Positions 40,130 to 49,502 of a DNA stretch of 64,000 bases are shown here, one piece after another (the stretch's first letter is position 1; each line of letters begins with the position of its first letter). The stretch covers positions 285,733 to 349,732 of the forward strand of contig NW_017567012.1 in NCBI RefSeq assembly GCF_001661265.1, read 5' to 3'. The notes below the pieces were generated by a model. That model was not told where the DNA came from, searched no databases, and saw only the letters and a list, made by a program, of their open reading frames with translations. Source of the DNA: Saitoella complicata NRRL Y-17804 (lineage: Eukaryota; Ascomycota; Saitoellomycetes; Saitoellales; Saitoellaceae). The translations under genes and the position numbers were made by a program.

Positions 40130-41221
40130 ATGAGTACTCCTCACAAACAAATACCCATTCACGGATATCCCACAATGGTTGGCCCATCCTACGCTCCGAT
40201 CAAGACAGAATCAGAGGTCTTTTCCCTCTCCCTCCACCCAACCGAGGACCTGATCACCATCGCTCAATTGACAGGACATGTCGCATGTTACCGCTACACC
40301 GACGACGGCGCGGCGCCTGTTGAGGTCTGGAAGGCTAAGCGACATAAGAAATCGTCAAGGGGAGTTCAGTTCACGGACGACGGTTTGCACTTGGTGTCGG
40401 TTGGGCGGGACAGGGTCATCAAGAAGGCAGCTACAGAGACTGGAAGGGTTGTGGCAAAGATGACTGACGCGCATGATGATGCGATCAATGCGTTGACGAT
40501 TATGTCTGAGACATTGATTGCTACTGGGGATGACTCTGGCTGTGTAAAGTTCTGGGATGAGAGGAAGCCGGGGAAGGCTGTGAGGGAGTATGTGCATCAT
40601 TTCGATTATATCTCGTCATTGCAGCCATTGGATGCGAAGGTCCTTGTTGCGACCAGTGGGGATGCGTCACTTTCTGTGTTGGACATACGGAAGGGCGCTT
40701 TTGTTGCGCAGAGTGAGGATCAAGAGGATGATCTCACATCTTGTGCGCTTGTCAAGAATGGGAAGAAGTTAGTTGTGGGACAGGCGGAGGGTGTGTGTAC
40801 ACTGTTTAACGTGATGAAGGATAATTCGCAGTGGGGGGATCATGTCGACCGTATCCCTGGACATCCTGGGTCTGTTGACACCATGATTGCTGTCGACCAA
40901 GACCGTGTGGTAACAGGTTGTTCAGACGGCATTGTCCGCATCCTCAACATCCAGCCGAATAAGTTCAACGGTGTGTTGGGTGCTCATGATGAGGGCATGG
41001 GTGTCGAGTGCTTGGATCTGATGAGAGGTGGGGAGTGGGTTGCGTCTGGTGGTGGAAGCGAGGTGTTGTTTCATAGGATTAATGCGGATGAGGAGGATGA
41101 GGAGAAGAGGGATAGGAGTCATGACAGTGATAGTGATGATGAGCCGCGGAAGAAGAAGAAGGGGAAGAAGATGAAGGATACGGCGAAGCCGAAGAATGCG
41201 TTCTTTGCGGGGTTGGACTAG
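40130..41221 (+). CDS. JIP5: WD-repeat ribosome biogenesis protein JIP5/WDR55
   Basis: Nucleolar WD40 protein needed for 60S subunit production. Start ATG 40130 gives 363 aa. The WD units include VFSLSLHPTEDLITIAQLTGHVACYRY, GVQFTDDGLHLVSVGRDRVIK, LIATGDDSGCVKFWDER and DRVVTGCSDGIVRILNIQPNKFNGVLG. The last of these is a family hallmark. The lysine-rich C-terminus (PRKKKKGKKMKD) and terminal FFAGLD are also typical of Jip5. A single exon. The upstream open frame begins with a GTG and is not used. Confidence 0.92.
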   Translation: MSTPHKQIPIHGYPTMVGPSYAPIKTESEVFSLSLHPTEDLITIAQLTGHVACYRYTDDGAAPVEVWKAKRHKKSSRGVQFTDDGLHLVSVGRDRVIKKAATETGRVVAKMTDAHDDAINALTIMSETLIATGDDSGCVKFWDERKPGKAVREYVHHFDYISSLQPLDAKVLVATSGDASLSVLDIRKGAFVAQSEDQEDDLTSCALVKNGKKLVVGQAEGVCTLFNVMKDNSQWGDHVDRIPGHPGSVDTMIAVDQDRVVTGCSDGIVRILNIQPNKFNGVLGAHDEGMGVECLDLMRGGEWVASGGGSEVLFHRINADEEDEEKRDRSHDSDSDDEPRKKKKGKKMKDTAKPKNAFFAGLD

Positions 41222-41577
41222 GAGTGGGGTGTGATGATCTTGATTAGTTCAGGAAGCGACGATTCAGAGCTGTGGAAGTTTGGCCATTCAAGGAAGGTCA
41301 TTCAAGAAAGCTCACAAAGTTCTTAAGCTTCTTCGTAAAGTCACGATGTAAATCTTCTGTCTAATTCAATCCCACATAAACCGTGGGAACCAATAAGCAG
41401 CAGCCGTGAACAGCGGAGAAGCAACTGAGACTACGCAAAAGTCAATACATCTTTGAAGGGTAGGGTCAACTGTTGTAGCAGCATGGGTAGTCGTCATGAG
41501 TATGATGACATGCTGCTGCACCTCAGTCGCGATCGCAGCGGTCCCCTACCGCGGGAACTTGCATTTGTACGACTGGT
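41222..41577. other. 356-bp intergenic region
   Basis: Between two same-strand genes. No repeat, RNA gene or conserved frame seen. Confidence 0.5.
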
Positions 41578-42579
41578 ATGACGCTCAACCTCTCCTCACC
41601 ACCAACAACCCTAAGCAACATGGCACGTAAAAAACTGTCAAAGCGAAGGTCATCGGGGAGTTTGGTTCCTCGTGCAAAGCCTAGGCCTCCGCCTTCCACC
41701 TCGGAGAAGCCTGCCGAGCTTGGCGAAGGCAAGGTTCCTGGGTATGGAGTTGCGCCAAAGTCCCCACCGCTGACAGACCCTGCGGAGAAGGTGACAGTTG
41801 AGGCTGGTACAGTCGGTGGGGAGAGTAGGAAGAGGATAGAGGAGGATGTTGATACTACCTCCTCGGGGTCGTCTGCGTCTACCGATGAGAGTGAGGACGA
41901 GGATGGGAAGAGCCAGGAAGATATTGGTAGTGAATCTCTCGATAAGGTCGGGGTTGTCCCGAAGGCGCAGTGGGTGTTAGGCGACATTAAGGTAGACCCT
42001 GTTGAGGAATGCAACGACGATGATGACGATGAGAATGAAGAAGAAGAGGAGGACTGGACTCAGGAAGGGGAAGCGGAAGCAAAGAACACACTCGCTTCTC
42101 GCCTTGGACCAACTCCTGACTGCTCTTCATCCGGAGATGAGGCCGGGGTCAAGCAGAAGTCTGGAGTTACGAAGGAAGATCCTGTGGAGGTGGATGACGA
42201 TGATGACGATGACGATGACGAAGACATGAGCAGTGATGAGCAATTGGAAGGAGAAGAAGCAAAAGCACCTGCCCAGAGTCCCCTTGCTTCTCGTCTTGGA
42301 CCGACACCTCCTCAGCACTCGCCCCTGCACTCCCCCATCGCTAACGACTCCGATTCGTCTTCTTCTCCATCGTCCTCCACCCTCGAACACGAAAACGAAC
42401 AAGAAGCTCAATGGAACACTTGGGATACTGCCCTTCGTCCCCGTCATCATGCTGGCCGTGGAATCGGGAAGGGGAGGCTCATCGGAGCATGGACCAACTG
42501 CCGCGTTCCGAAGGAGAAGTGGACGCCTGGCGTGAGGCAGTGGGTTGAGAGAAAGGTTGCTCAAGGAAAGATGGAGTGA
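41578..42579 (+). CDS. Acidic low-complexity protein with duplicated SRLGPTP motif, function unknown
   Basis: Frame of 333 aa from ATG 41578; a second ATG at 41620 (MARKKLSKRR) is an equally good start and begins with a basic nuclear-type signal. The middle is highly acidic with runs of Asp and Glu. Two copies of LASRLGPTP occur about 75 residues apart, each followed by a Ser-rich patch. The C-terminus is basic and globular-looking: GRGIGKGRLIGAWTNCRVPKEKWTPGVRQWVERKV. I do not recognise a domain. The acid-plus-basic layout suggests a nuclear or nucleolar protein, but that is inference. Confidence 0.6.
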   Translation: MTLNLSSPPTTLSNMARKKLSKRRSSGSLVPRAKPRPPPSTSEKPAELGEGKVPGYGVAPKSPPLTDPAEKVTVEAGTVGGESRKRIEEDVDTTSSGSSASTDESEDEDGKSQEDIGSESLDKVGVVPKAQWVLGDIKVDPVEECNDDDDDENEEEEEDWTQEGEAEAKNTLASRLGPTPDCSSSGDEAGVKQKSGVTKEDPVEVDDDDDDDDDEDMSSDEQLEGEEAKAPAQSPLASRLGPTPPQHSPLHSPIANDSDSSSSPSSSTLEHENEQEAQWNTWDTALRPRHHAGRGIGKGRLIGAWTNCRVPKEKWTPGVRQWVERKVAQGKME

Positions 42580-42684
42580 CGTGAGTCGTGTGCAACAGTG
42601 GGATCGTCGGATTTCTATGTCTAAGCTAAGCTGTCGTGGGTATCTTGTCTTCTTATAACGAATAATACCCTTCATACCCTCCTT

Positions 42685-43701
42685 CTAACTCAAATTTTCT
42701 CTCTCAAGGAGAGTCCTTCTGATCTCCGTACTACTCATTTTCCCTTCCCATCCACTTTCTTCCCCACTTGCGATGCCTTTCGGTGTTACAACGTCGATTA
42801 CGAAGATCTCCAATTCTTTCATGTTCCTCTTTCTCCTCTCCTCGTTAACCGATTTTCCACCAGAAATGGTTTCTCTGCTGACGACGAGAGCTTCAATTCC
42901 CGCATCCGTAATGGTGGGTCCGAATGGGTCCTGGATTTCCACGACCTCAACCTCGACCTCCTTTCCCCTCCTCACCTTCTCCAAGAAGCTTTTCACGCCC
43001 GCGATTCGTACGTCAACACTCTCCATGAATTCCGCATACGCCTTTTTGGTAAGGAGGGAGGGTGCGGTGACACCGCATATGATCTTGGTGGAGGCGAGGA
43101 ACGCGGTGAGGGTAAGGAGAATCTTATGGCCGGGGTGGAGGTGGTCGAAGGTCCCGCCTACCGCAACGGATCCAAAGTTACCCTTCTTCTCCTCCTCCTC
43201 CGGTACGGGTTCGGGGCCTGCGGCGGATGAGGGCCGTGTACTCTCCGGTGTAGGGTCGGGGGAGCCTTCGCGGGGGAGGATGAGAGTTGGTAATGCGGCG
43301 CTTCCTCCCTTCTCCCGATACTTTCTGAGGAACTCTTCCAAGAGCTCTTCTTCACCTTGTGGTACACAGACGCATTCCCACTCTTCCTCCACCACTCTCT
43401 CCCCGTCGAGCAAGATGGTAAAGTCCTGGTTCTCGGTGCGCCCTGCAGACGTAAGCTCTCGGGAGTCGCTAATCCGTACACACTCAATATAGATGAGTGA
43501 AATCAACCTCTGTACCGGCACGAATAGCGCTGCACGATTTGAGGATGTGAATGAGGGGTGAGAGAGGACGATTGTAAGATGGCCGCTCCCATTCGTTGCG
43601 CGGAGCGCTGCGTCGATCGTCGGGTAAAAAGCTGTGGGATCACGGAAGGTAGCATCGGTGAGGCGAATCAGCAGTAAGTTGGAGATATATAAACTGGCCA
43701 T
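42685..43701 (-). CDS. CAB4: Phosphopantetheine adenylyltransferase (eukaryotic PPAT, CAB4-like)
   Basis: Makes dephospho-CoA from 4'-phosphopantetheine, the fourth step of CoA synthesis. ATG 43701 gives 338 aa without intron. The nucleotidyltransferase half (from about residue 175) starts VAVGGTFDHLHPGHKILL, with the HxGH active-site motif. FGPTITDAGIEALVVSRETISGGKSVNEER, the ELEIFVIDVV strand and SSTEIRRTLLE (the ISSTxxR motif) follow. The N-terminal half is a fungal-specific domain. It does not carry the dephospho-CoA kinase domain found in the bifunctional animal CoA synthase. Confidence 0.95.
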   Translation of the reverse strand: MASLYISNLLLIRLTDATFRDPTAFYPTIDAALRATNGSGHLTIVLSHPSFTSSNRAALFVPVQRLISLIYIECVRISDSRELTSAGRTENQDFTILLDGERVVEEEWECVCVPQGEEELLEEFLRKYREKGGSAALPTLILPREGSPDPTPESTRPSSAAGPEPVPEEEEKKGNFGSVAVGGTFDHLHPGHKILLTLTAFLASTKIICGVTAPSLLTKKAYAEFMESVDVRIAGVKSFLEKVRRGKEVEVEVVEIQDPFGPTITDAGIEALVVSRETISGGKSVNEERRKRNMKELEIFVIDVVTPKGIASGEESGWEGKMSSTEIRRTLLERENLS

Positions 43702-43876
43702 GATGATGTCAGTTTGTAGGAAGTGTTTGACTTCTCCCAGCCCCGGACTCCACGGCTGCAGGTCGCCGCGGCGTCTCCAACGACATCATATATACGAATT
43801 ACACGCTCCGTCAAGACCCTCGAAATTTCCCATCTTTAATTGCGACTGAAGAGCACAACAACAGCACTTGATCACA
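43702..43876. promoter_or_regulatory. Shared divergent promoter, PPAT / DCAF7
   Basis: 175 bp between starts. A catatatatacga word at about 43788-43800 is TATA-like and could serve either gene. Confidence 0.4.
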
Positions 43877-45133
43877 ATGTCCGACTTGTCCCACCGCAAA
43901 TCCCTATCCGGCGCCTTCGCCAGCACCCTAAAGCCCCCACCCCCACCCCACCCCTCAACCCACGGCACCTGCCACCACCCCACCCCCTTCCAAACCTACG
44001 CTCTCTCCTGGTCCGCCTACCCCTCCCTCCACGGCCCCTCCATCGCCGTTGGCTCCACAAGCGAAGCCTTCGATAACAAGTTACGGCTGTTGAGCACGGT
44101 TGAGGTTGATAAGGAGGAGAGAGGAGGTGGAGGGGTGGATTTGGTTGTGCATGGGGAGATTGAGGTTGGGTATCCGCTGACGAAGTGTATGTGGCAGCCT
44201 GTTGATGGGGGGATGGGGAGTGTGGAGGTGCTTGCGGGGACGAGTGATGCGTTGAGGTTGTGGGAGGTGTGCGAGGCTGAGCCGGGGAATAAGAAGGGTG
44301 GGTTGAAGTCGAAGGCTGTGCTGTATAACGTACGTATATGTGAAGTGAGGGTTGGAGTTAGTAGATGCTGATTGTTTGTGATGACACAGAAGAAGATCGA
44401 GCATGCGGCGCCGTTGACGAGTATGGATTGGTGTACTCTGAATCCGGTGAATATTATCACGAGTAGTGTGGATACGACGTGCACCCTTTGGGATTTAAAC
44501 ACAGGACAAGCAAAGACGCAACTGATCGCGCACGATAAGGAGGTGTTTGATCTACAATACGTCGCGGGAAGCACAGACGTGTTCGCGAGTGTTGGCGCGG
44601 ATGGGTCGGTCAGGATGTTCGATCTACGGTACACCTTTTTGATGAGTTGCCTTTCAAAAATTGCCTGCTGACAGAAAGTGTACAGTGCATTGGACCACTC
44701 AACAATTATCTACGAATCACCCTCCTCAACCCCGACACCACTACTCCGCCTTTCTGCCTGCACGCGGGACGCGAACCTCCTCGCAACATTTCACCTCGAC
44801 TCACCCACAATCCACATCCTCGACGTACGATCACCAGGCGCGTCAGCGATCGACCTCACTGCCCACGACTCAACCGTAAACTGCGTCCAATGGGCTCCCG
44901 GCTCTCGAAACGTCCTAGCCTCCGGCGGCGAAGACGGGCAAGTCCTCGTATGGGATCTCAAAGCACTGAGCGGTGCAGCAGGGGGAGATAAGGAGAGGGA
45001 TTCGACACGGGTGTTGAGGGAGCCGTTGTTAAGTTGGACGGGAGAGGGTGAGGTTAATAATTTGGGGTGGAGTGCGGCTGGGGAGTGGGTGGGTGTTGCG
45101 TGGGGGAAGTGCGTGCAGGGGTTGAAGGTGTAA
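43877..45133 (+). CDS. WD-repeat protein DCAF7/WDR68 (LWD/AN11/TTG1-like)
   Basis: Conserved scaffold that binds DYRK-type kinases and CRL4 ligases in animals, and transcription complexes in plants. Exons are 43877-44329, 44390-44628 and 44686-45133 (introns 60 and 57 nt), giving 379 aa. Splicing restores MFDLRALDHSTIIYESPS, a signature of this family. Others are YALSWSAYPSLHGPSIAVGS, TSMDWCTLNPVNIITSSVDTTCTLWDL, TVNCVQWAPGSRNVLASGGEDGQVLVWDL and the C-terminal EGEVNNLGWSAAGEWVGVAW. The second intron needs the acceptor gtgtacag at 44685; the nearer ctgacag breaks frame. Role in fungi is little studied. Confidence 0.93.
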
Positions 45134-45386
45134 GACGTGAATATAACTATAGATGCGGAGAGGAAAATATACCCGTTATTTCTGTTTGCAGTGTATCGAA
45201 GGAATTGGAGGAGGATGGAGGAGGATGGAGGAGCGGCCGCGGGTGTGCGATCGACGTCACTGTTGCGCGCGCGTACAGCGGAGACGAACGCAACCGGACG
45301 GAATCTTAAATAAGACGAACCCCAACATCAATTGCGGTTGATCCACCATACCAACTGATCTGAAACTCCAATTGAAGCTCAATAAC

Positions 45387-46384
45387 ATGAAGAACTACAC
45401 AGCTGATATCTTCCTACACACCAAAACCGGCCTCGGCGAAGGTATCTTCTACCGTCACGCCGACGACACCCTCCACTTCCTTGACATCAAGAACAAACTC
45501 ATCTACCGCGTCTCCGCCGCCGAAGGCGAGAAATCCCTTCGGTACATGACGTTGCAGGATAATGTTGGGGTGTTTGGGGAGATCGAGGGGGAGGATGGGG
45601 TGTATATTGTGGGTGCGAAGAGTGGAGTTGCGAAGGTTGATGAGGAGACGGGCAAGATGGAGTATTTGGCGAGGTATTATGAGGAGGGGAGTGAGGATGC
45701 GGAGAAGTATGTACTATTTCTTGGCCTTTCCCTGGATATGGGTTGCTGATCTGGTGGTACAGGCTTCGATCTAATGACGGCTGCATCGACCCCGCTGGAC
45801 GACTGTTTGTGGGTACCATGGCTGACTTTCCGTATGAGGAGGAATCACCCAAAGGCCATTTCTTCCGGTATGACCCGACGACAAAGGCATTGACCAAAGT
45901 TTTCGCACCCGTACAGATCCCGAACGGGATGGGATTTAGTCCGGATATGAAGACGTTTTACTTCACGGAAAGTCCCGAGAAGGCCATCTACGAATTCGAC
46001 TATGATTCCGCGACGGGTGAGGTCTCCAACAAGCGGGTATTCGTCAAAATCGATGAAGGTGATGACATCGTCCCTGACGGTGCATGCATCGATACCGATG
46101 GCAATGTCTGGTCTGCACTCCATGGTGGCGCGAAGGTCGTGTGTCATTCGCCTGGAGGCGTACGCATCGCGGAAGTCTCTACGCCGGCAAAGTTCCCCAC
46201 GTGTCCATGCTTCGGTGGGAAGGGGATGGATACGCTGTTTATCACGAGTGCGGATGAGGCATTGGAGACGGAGGAGGAGAAGAAGCAGTTTGGGGAGGGG
46301 AGTGGGAGTGTGATGAGGTGTAAGGTCGCGGCGAAGGGGTTGAGTAAGTTTAAGTTTGCGACGAAGAAGGAGGCGACGTCGTAG
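45387..46384 (+). CDS. SMP-30/gluconolactonase family protein (regucalcin-like)
   Basis: Six-bladed propeller lactonase of sugar acid metabolism. Exons are 45387-45706 and 45763-46384; the 56-nt intron gives EKLRSNDGCIDPAGRLFVGTM, the family core. The protein is 313 aa. Metal-binding residues are visible: Glu in GLGEGIFY, Asn in RSNDGCIDPAG, Asn in PNGMGFSPDMKTFY and Asp in IVPDGACIDTDGNVW. The KKEATS end gives no clear peroxisomal signal. Substrate is not predictable from sequence alone. Confidence 0.93.
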
Positions 46385-46421
46385 GGCGAGTTTGGAGAGG
46401 GAGCAATTGCAAAAGGACGAG

Positions 46422-47597
46422 ATGAATGAGTTGGCCGTAAGTTTAGAGAAGAGATATAACCCGTCTGTACCAGCTGCAACGAGCTCTTTTTCATTCATCA
46501 TTGAACGAATTGCAAGGCGAACCCCATTCTCGCAAGGTCAAGTTGGCCAGATCTTCCCACGGGTACCGGCGGTGCGTGTCGTGATTTCTCAGTGCACGGA
46601 CGACCCAACTGCCTACTCAAACAGTCTGGAAGCAATCAACCCAGTTCAAAAAAGAATGGCATTCAACTCCAAGAAGTCACCAGCTGGCCATACCATCATC
46701 ATCCCCTTCCCTCTGGAAGAGTACCTCCACCTAGCGCTCTCCACGCACAACTACAAACTCCTCCAACCGCCCAACTTCTTTCCCGAAGTATTCCGCCGTG
46801 CCCCTACGATCCGGTATATCTCTCTCTATCAAGGCCGAAAATGCATGGAAGCAATTGGGAAGACGGGCTTGGAGAAGTCGAAGGTGATGGATGTGCCCCT
46901 TATCTGGGTGAAGTGGTTTAAGGGGTTAGTTGAGGATTCGAATAAGGTGCGTGAGTAGTGTGGGTGGTATAGTGGTAGAGAGGGCTTATTGGGTGCTTAG
47001 AGACGAGAAACGTTGACCGAGTACTTCGGCACGGCGACAGTGGTGTACAATCCGGCACATGAACCGGAGCCAGAGTCCCAGCTGGAGCAGAACGAAACAC
47101 TCGTCGACCGACCAAACCCTCCGGATATGTGTCAGCGACTTTCAAAGCGAGATATGGACGCATCTATTCCGATTACCATCGCTCCCCTCACCATCAATAC
47201 CACCTCAGCCCGCGCTTCCATCGCTTCCCTCGCCTCCTCCTCCTCTACCACCTCTCAATCCCCCTCAAGACCAAAACTCCGAAAATCCGATCCCAAACTT
47301 GCAATGAAGAAGAAAGCATCATCCTCATTACTACTGAAACACGCGAATAACCTCGACCTCGACCTCGCGGACGTTGAACGTGAACTCGAATCACTCTTCG
47401 GTGATACACCTCTTGCCTCCCGGACCAGTCCCACCAGCCCTACCAGTACTATATCCACGACTACAAACTCGGCGAATACGTCTTTTAGTGATGGAGGATG
47501 GAGTACCAGGGCGACTACACCGATGGGGCATGTCAGTGGGGGTGTGAGGGTATCTGTTCCGAGAGCGGAGGAGTGGGCGGAGCTAAGTTTCTTCTAA
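46422..47597 (+). CDS. Uncharacterised protein, two exons, no recognised domain
   Basis: Exons are 46422-46946 and 47001-47597 (intron 54 nt, phase 0, with an in-frame stop), giving about 373 aa. The start lies only 37 bp after the SMP-30 stop, so the two mRNAs must overlap or sit tightly. The first 170 residues look folded (GHTIIIPFPLEEYLHLALSTH, FFPEVFRRAPTIRYISLYQ). The rest is Ser/Thr-rich with a helical DLDLADVERELESLFGD segment near 310 and a conserved-looking VPRAEEWAELSFF end. An internal start at MAFNSKKS is possible. I cannot assign a family. Confidence 0.6.
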
Positions 47598-47715
47598 GCT
47601 TGGTTGAAGCAGATCGAGAAGCATACAATAGAACCGCAAGAATATCACTGCATACCCATTGCACTTAGTCATACCATACATCACTATATACAGCCGGAAC
47701 ATATCACACACACAC

Positions 47716-48925
47716 TCACTTGCTGAAATCTACCACCATCCTCCCCTCAATTTCCCCCTTCCTCATCTTCTCAAAAACCCCCTGTACCCCATCCAACCCA
47801 ACACTCTCAACCCTCGTCTTCACCAGCCCCCTCCCCGCGATCTCCAACGCCTCAATCGCATCCTGCCTCGTACCGACCGCGCTCCCCTTGACGTTGAGAT
47901 CCTTGAGGATGATGTTACGGGCATCGAGGGTGATCGGAGCTGGTCCACCGGGGATTCCGACACAGACGAGTTGGCCGCCGATCCGGAGGAGGTCGGGGGC
48001 TGAGGCGTAGGATTTGGGAGAGGCGTTGACGACAACGACGGCGTGGGCGCCTTCGCCATCCGTCAAGTCCTGAACACGCTTGGGTAACTCGTCACCGGCC
48101 TCCGCGAAGTCGATGAAGGCTTCAGCGCCCAAGGACTCACACAACTGACGCTTCGAGCCAGCGTCGATGGCGATGACGCGGTAACCGAGGGCATGGGCGT
48201 ATTGGATCCCGAGATGTCCGAGGCCGCCGCCGGCGCCGGGGATGGCGACCCAAGATGAATGCGCAAGGTTGAGGATCTTCAACGCCTTGTACACAGTAAC
48301 ACCCGCACAAAGAAGCTGTGAGTCGATATTAGCATGCGTTCTCACAAGAGCTGATGCCAATCACTCACCGGCGCTGCCAAACTCCCATCCAGGTCCTTCA
48401 TAACGGGTGTACAATACCTCGCATCCGTTACGACATACTCCTGGAACGTCCCCGGACATCCCATGGGTCCGGAACACCCACTCGCCTTTTGACCTCCACA
48501 GAAGGCATCACGTCCACTCAAACAATGCGCACAACTCAAACACGCACTCGCGATCCATTTTATTCCCACTCTCTGCCCCAACATCTTGTCCGAAACGGAG
48601 GAGTGCGCGGCGAGGATGGTGCCGACACCTTCGTGACCGCCGACTTGACCGTCGGTCATGGGCCACCAGGGCCATTCGCCGAGCATGAGGTGGAGGTCTG
48701 AGTGGCATACGCCGGAGTAGTCGAGTTTGACGAGGACTTCGTTGGGGCCGGGTGTCGGGACTGTATGAAACGTCAACGATGATCTTTCATCCAAATCCAG
48801 TTCATACCTTGCTGATCAACGACGTCGATCTTGCATTCGCCAATTTTAGAGTAGACGGCGGCACGGGCTGTCTTGGGAATCTCTGCGCCCTCGGCGACTT
48901 GGATGTTAGAGTCGGCAGCAGGCAT
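47716..48925 (-). CDS. Zinc-dependent alcohol dehydrogenase (MDR family)
   Basis: Cytosolic NAD(P)-dependent alcohol dehydrogenase of the yeast Adh1-type. Exons are 48808-48925, 48369-48760 and 47716-48315 (introns 47 and 53 nt), giving 369 aa. Catalytic zinc ligands: Cys in SGVCHSDLH and His-Glu in GGHEGVG. The structural zinc cysteines are in SACLSCAHCLSGRDAFC. The cofactor motif is GAGGGLGHLGIQYA; the acidic residue after it (AIDAGSKR) favours NAD. Splices restore DQQVPTPGPNEVLVKLDYSG and LAAPLLCAGVTVYKALK. Fermentative versus oxidative role cannot be told here. Confidence 0.95.
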
Positions 48926-49502
48926 GGTTATTTGGCAATTGAAATGGATTATGTTAGAGAACCTTGAGGGTGAGCAAGTCTCGGCCTTTTAAACAAAGAG
49001 CAAAAGAGGGCGTGAGCCGTGCGACTTGTCCACATGATCACTTGTTTTGGTGGCCATTACCCAGCTGGTCGTGGAGTTGCTCAATCAAGCTTCATCACCG
49101 AACCTCCACTTTCCGTCTCGAACAGCTTGATCAGGTGTCCAGAAATGTTGCGTGATACAGCGGGGGTACTTATTTGCAGCGGTTCGTGAAGGTGCAGTTG
49201 TGCGGGGTTCCGTCCGCCTGCCGAGGTTGCAGGTGTGATGACCGTGGGGGATTCGTGAATGTTGATCATGGAGCGTCCTTTTGATTGCGTTGCCATAACT
49301 TCATTATCATGCCATACCAGCTAAGCCGAATTCCGAATCTAAACTCCCAGTGAACACCAATCTCGTAACATCAATCATTTCCACCGCTCGAGCTACCCTT
49401 CTCATGCATGTCGATACTTCCTCCTACCATTAAGGTTCATGTCGCCCTTCCTACACTCTTCCCATTAAATCTCGTCACGACTCGCCATATGCACCTCGGA
49501 GT
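48926..49502. other. 577-bp intergenic region with one small ORF
   Basis: Upstream region of the alcohol dehydrogenase gene. It contains a 71-codon ATG-started frame on the minus strand (49081-49296) with no recognisable features and ordinary composition. I treat it as unproven. Confidence 0.4.

Noticed and set aside
46961-46980. tRNA-like A-box word (gggtggtatagtggta) suggesting tRNA-Gly or tRNA-Asp
   Set aside because: It lies in the proposed intron of the orphan gene, and no anticodon arm or GGTTCGA-type B box follows within 80 bases.
49081-49296. 71-codon ATG frame between alcohol dehydrogenase and CAC2
   Set aside because: No recognisable domain, ordinary composition and no splice or promoter support; left as unproven.
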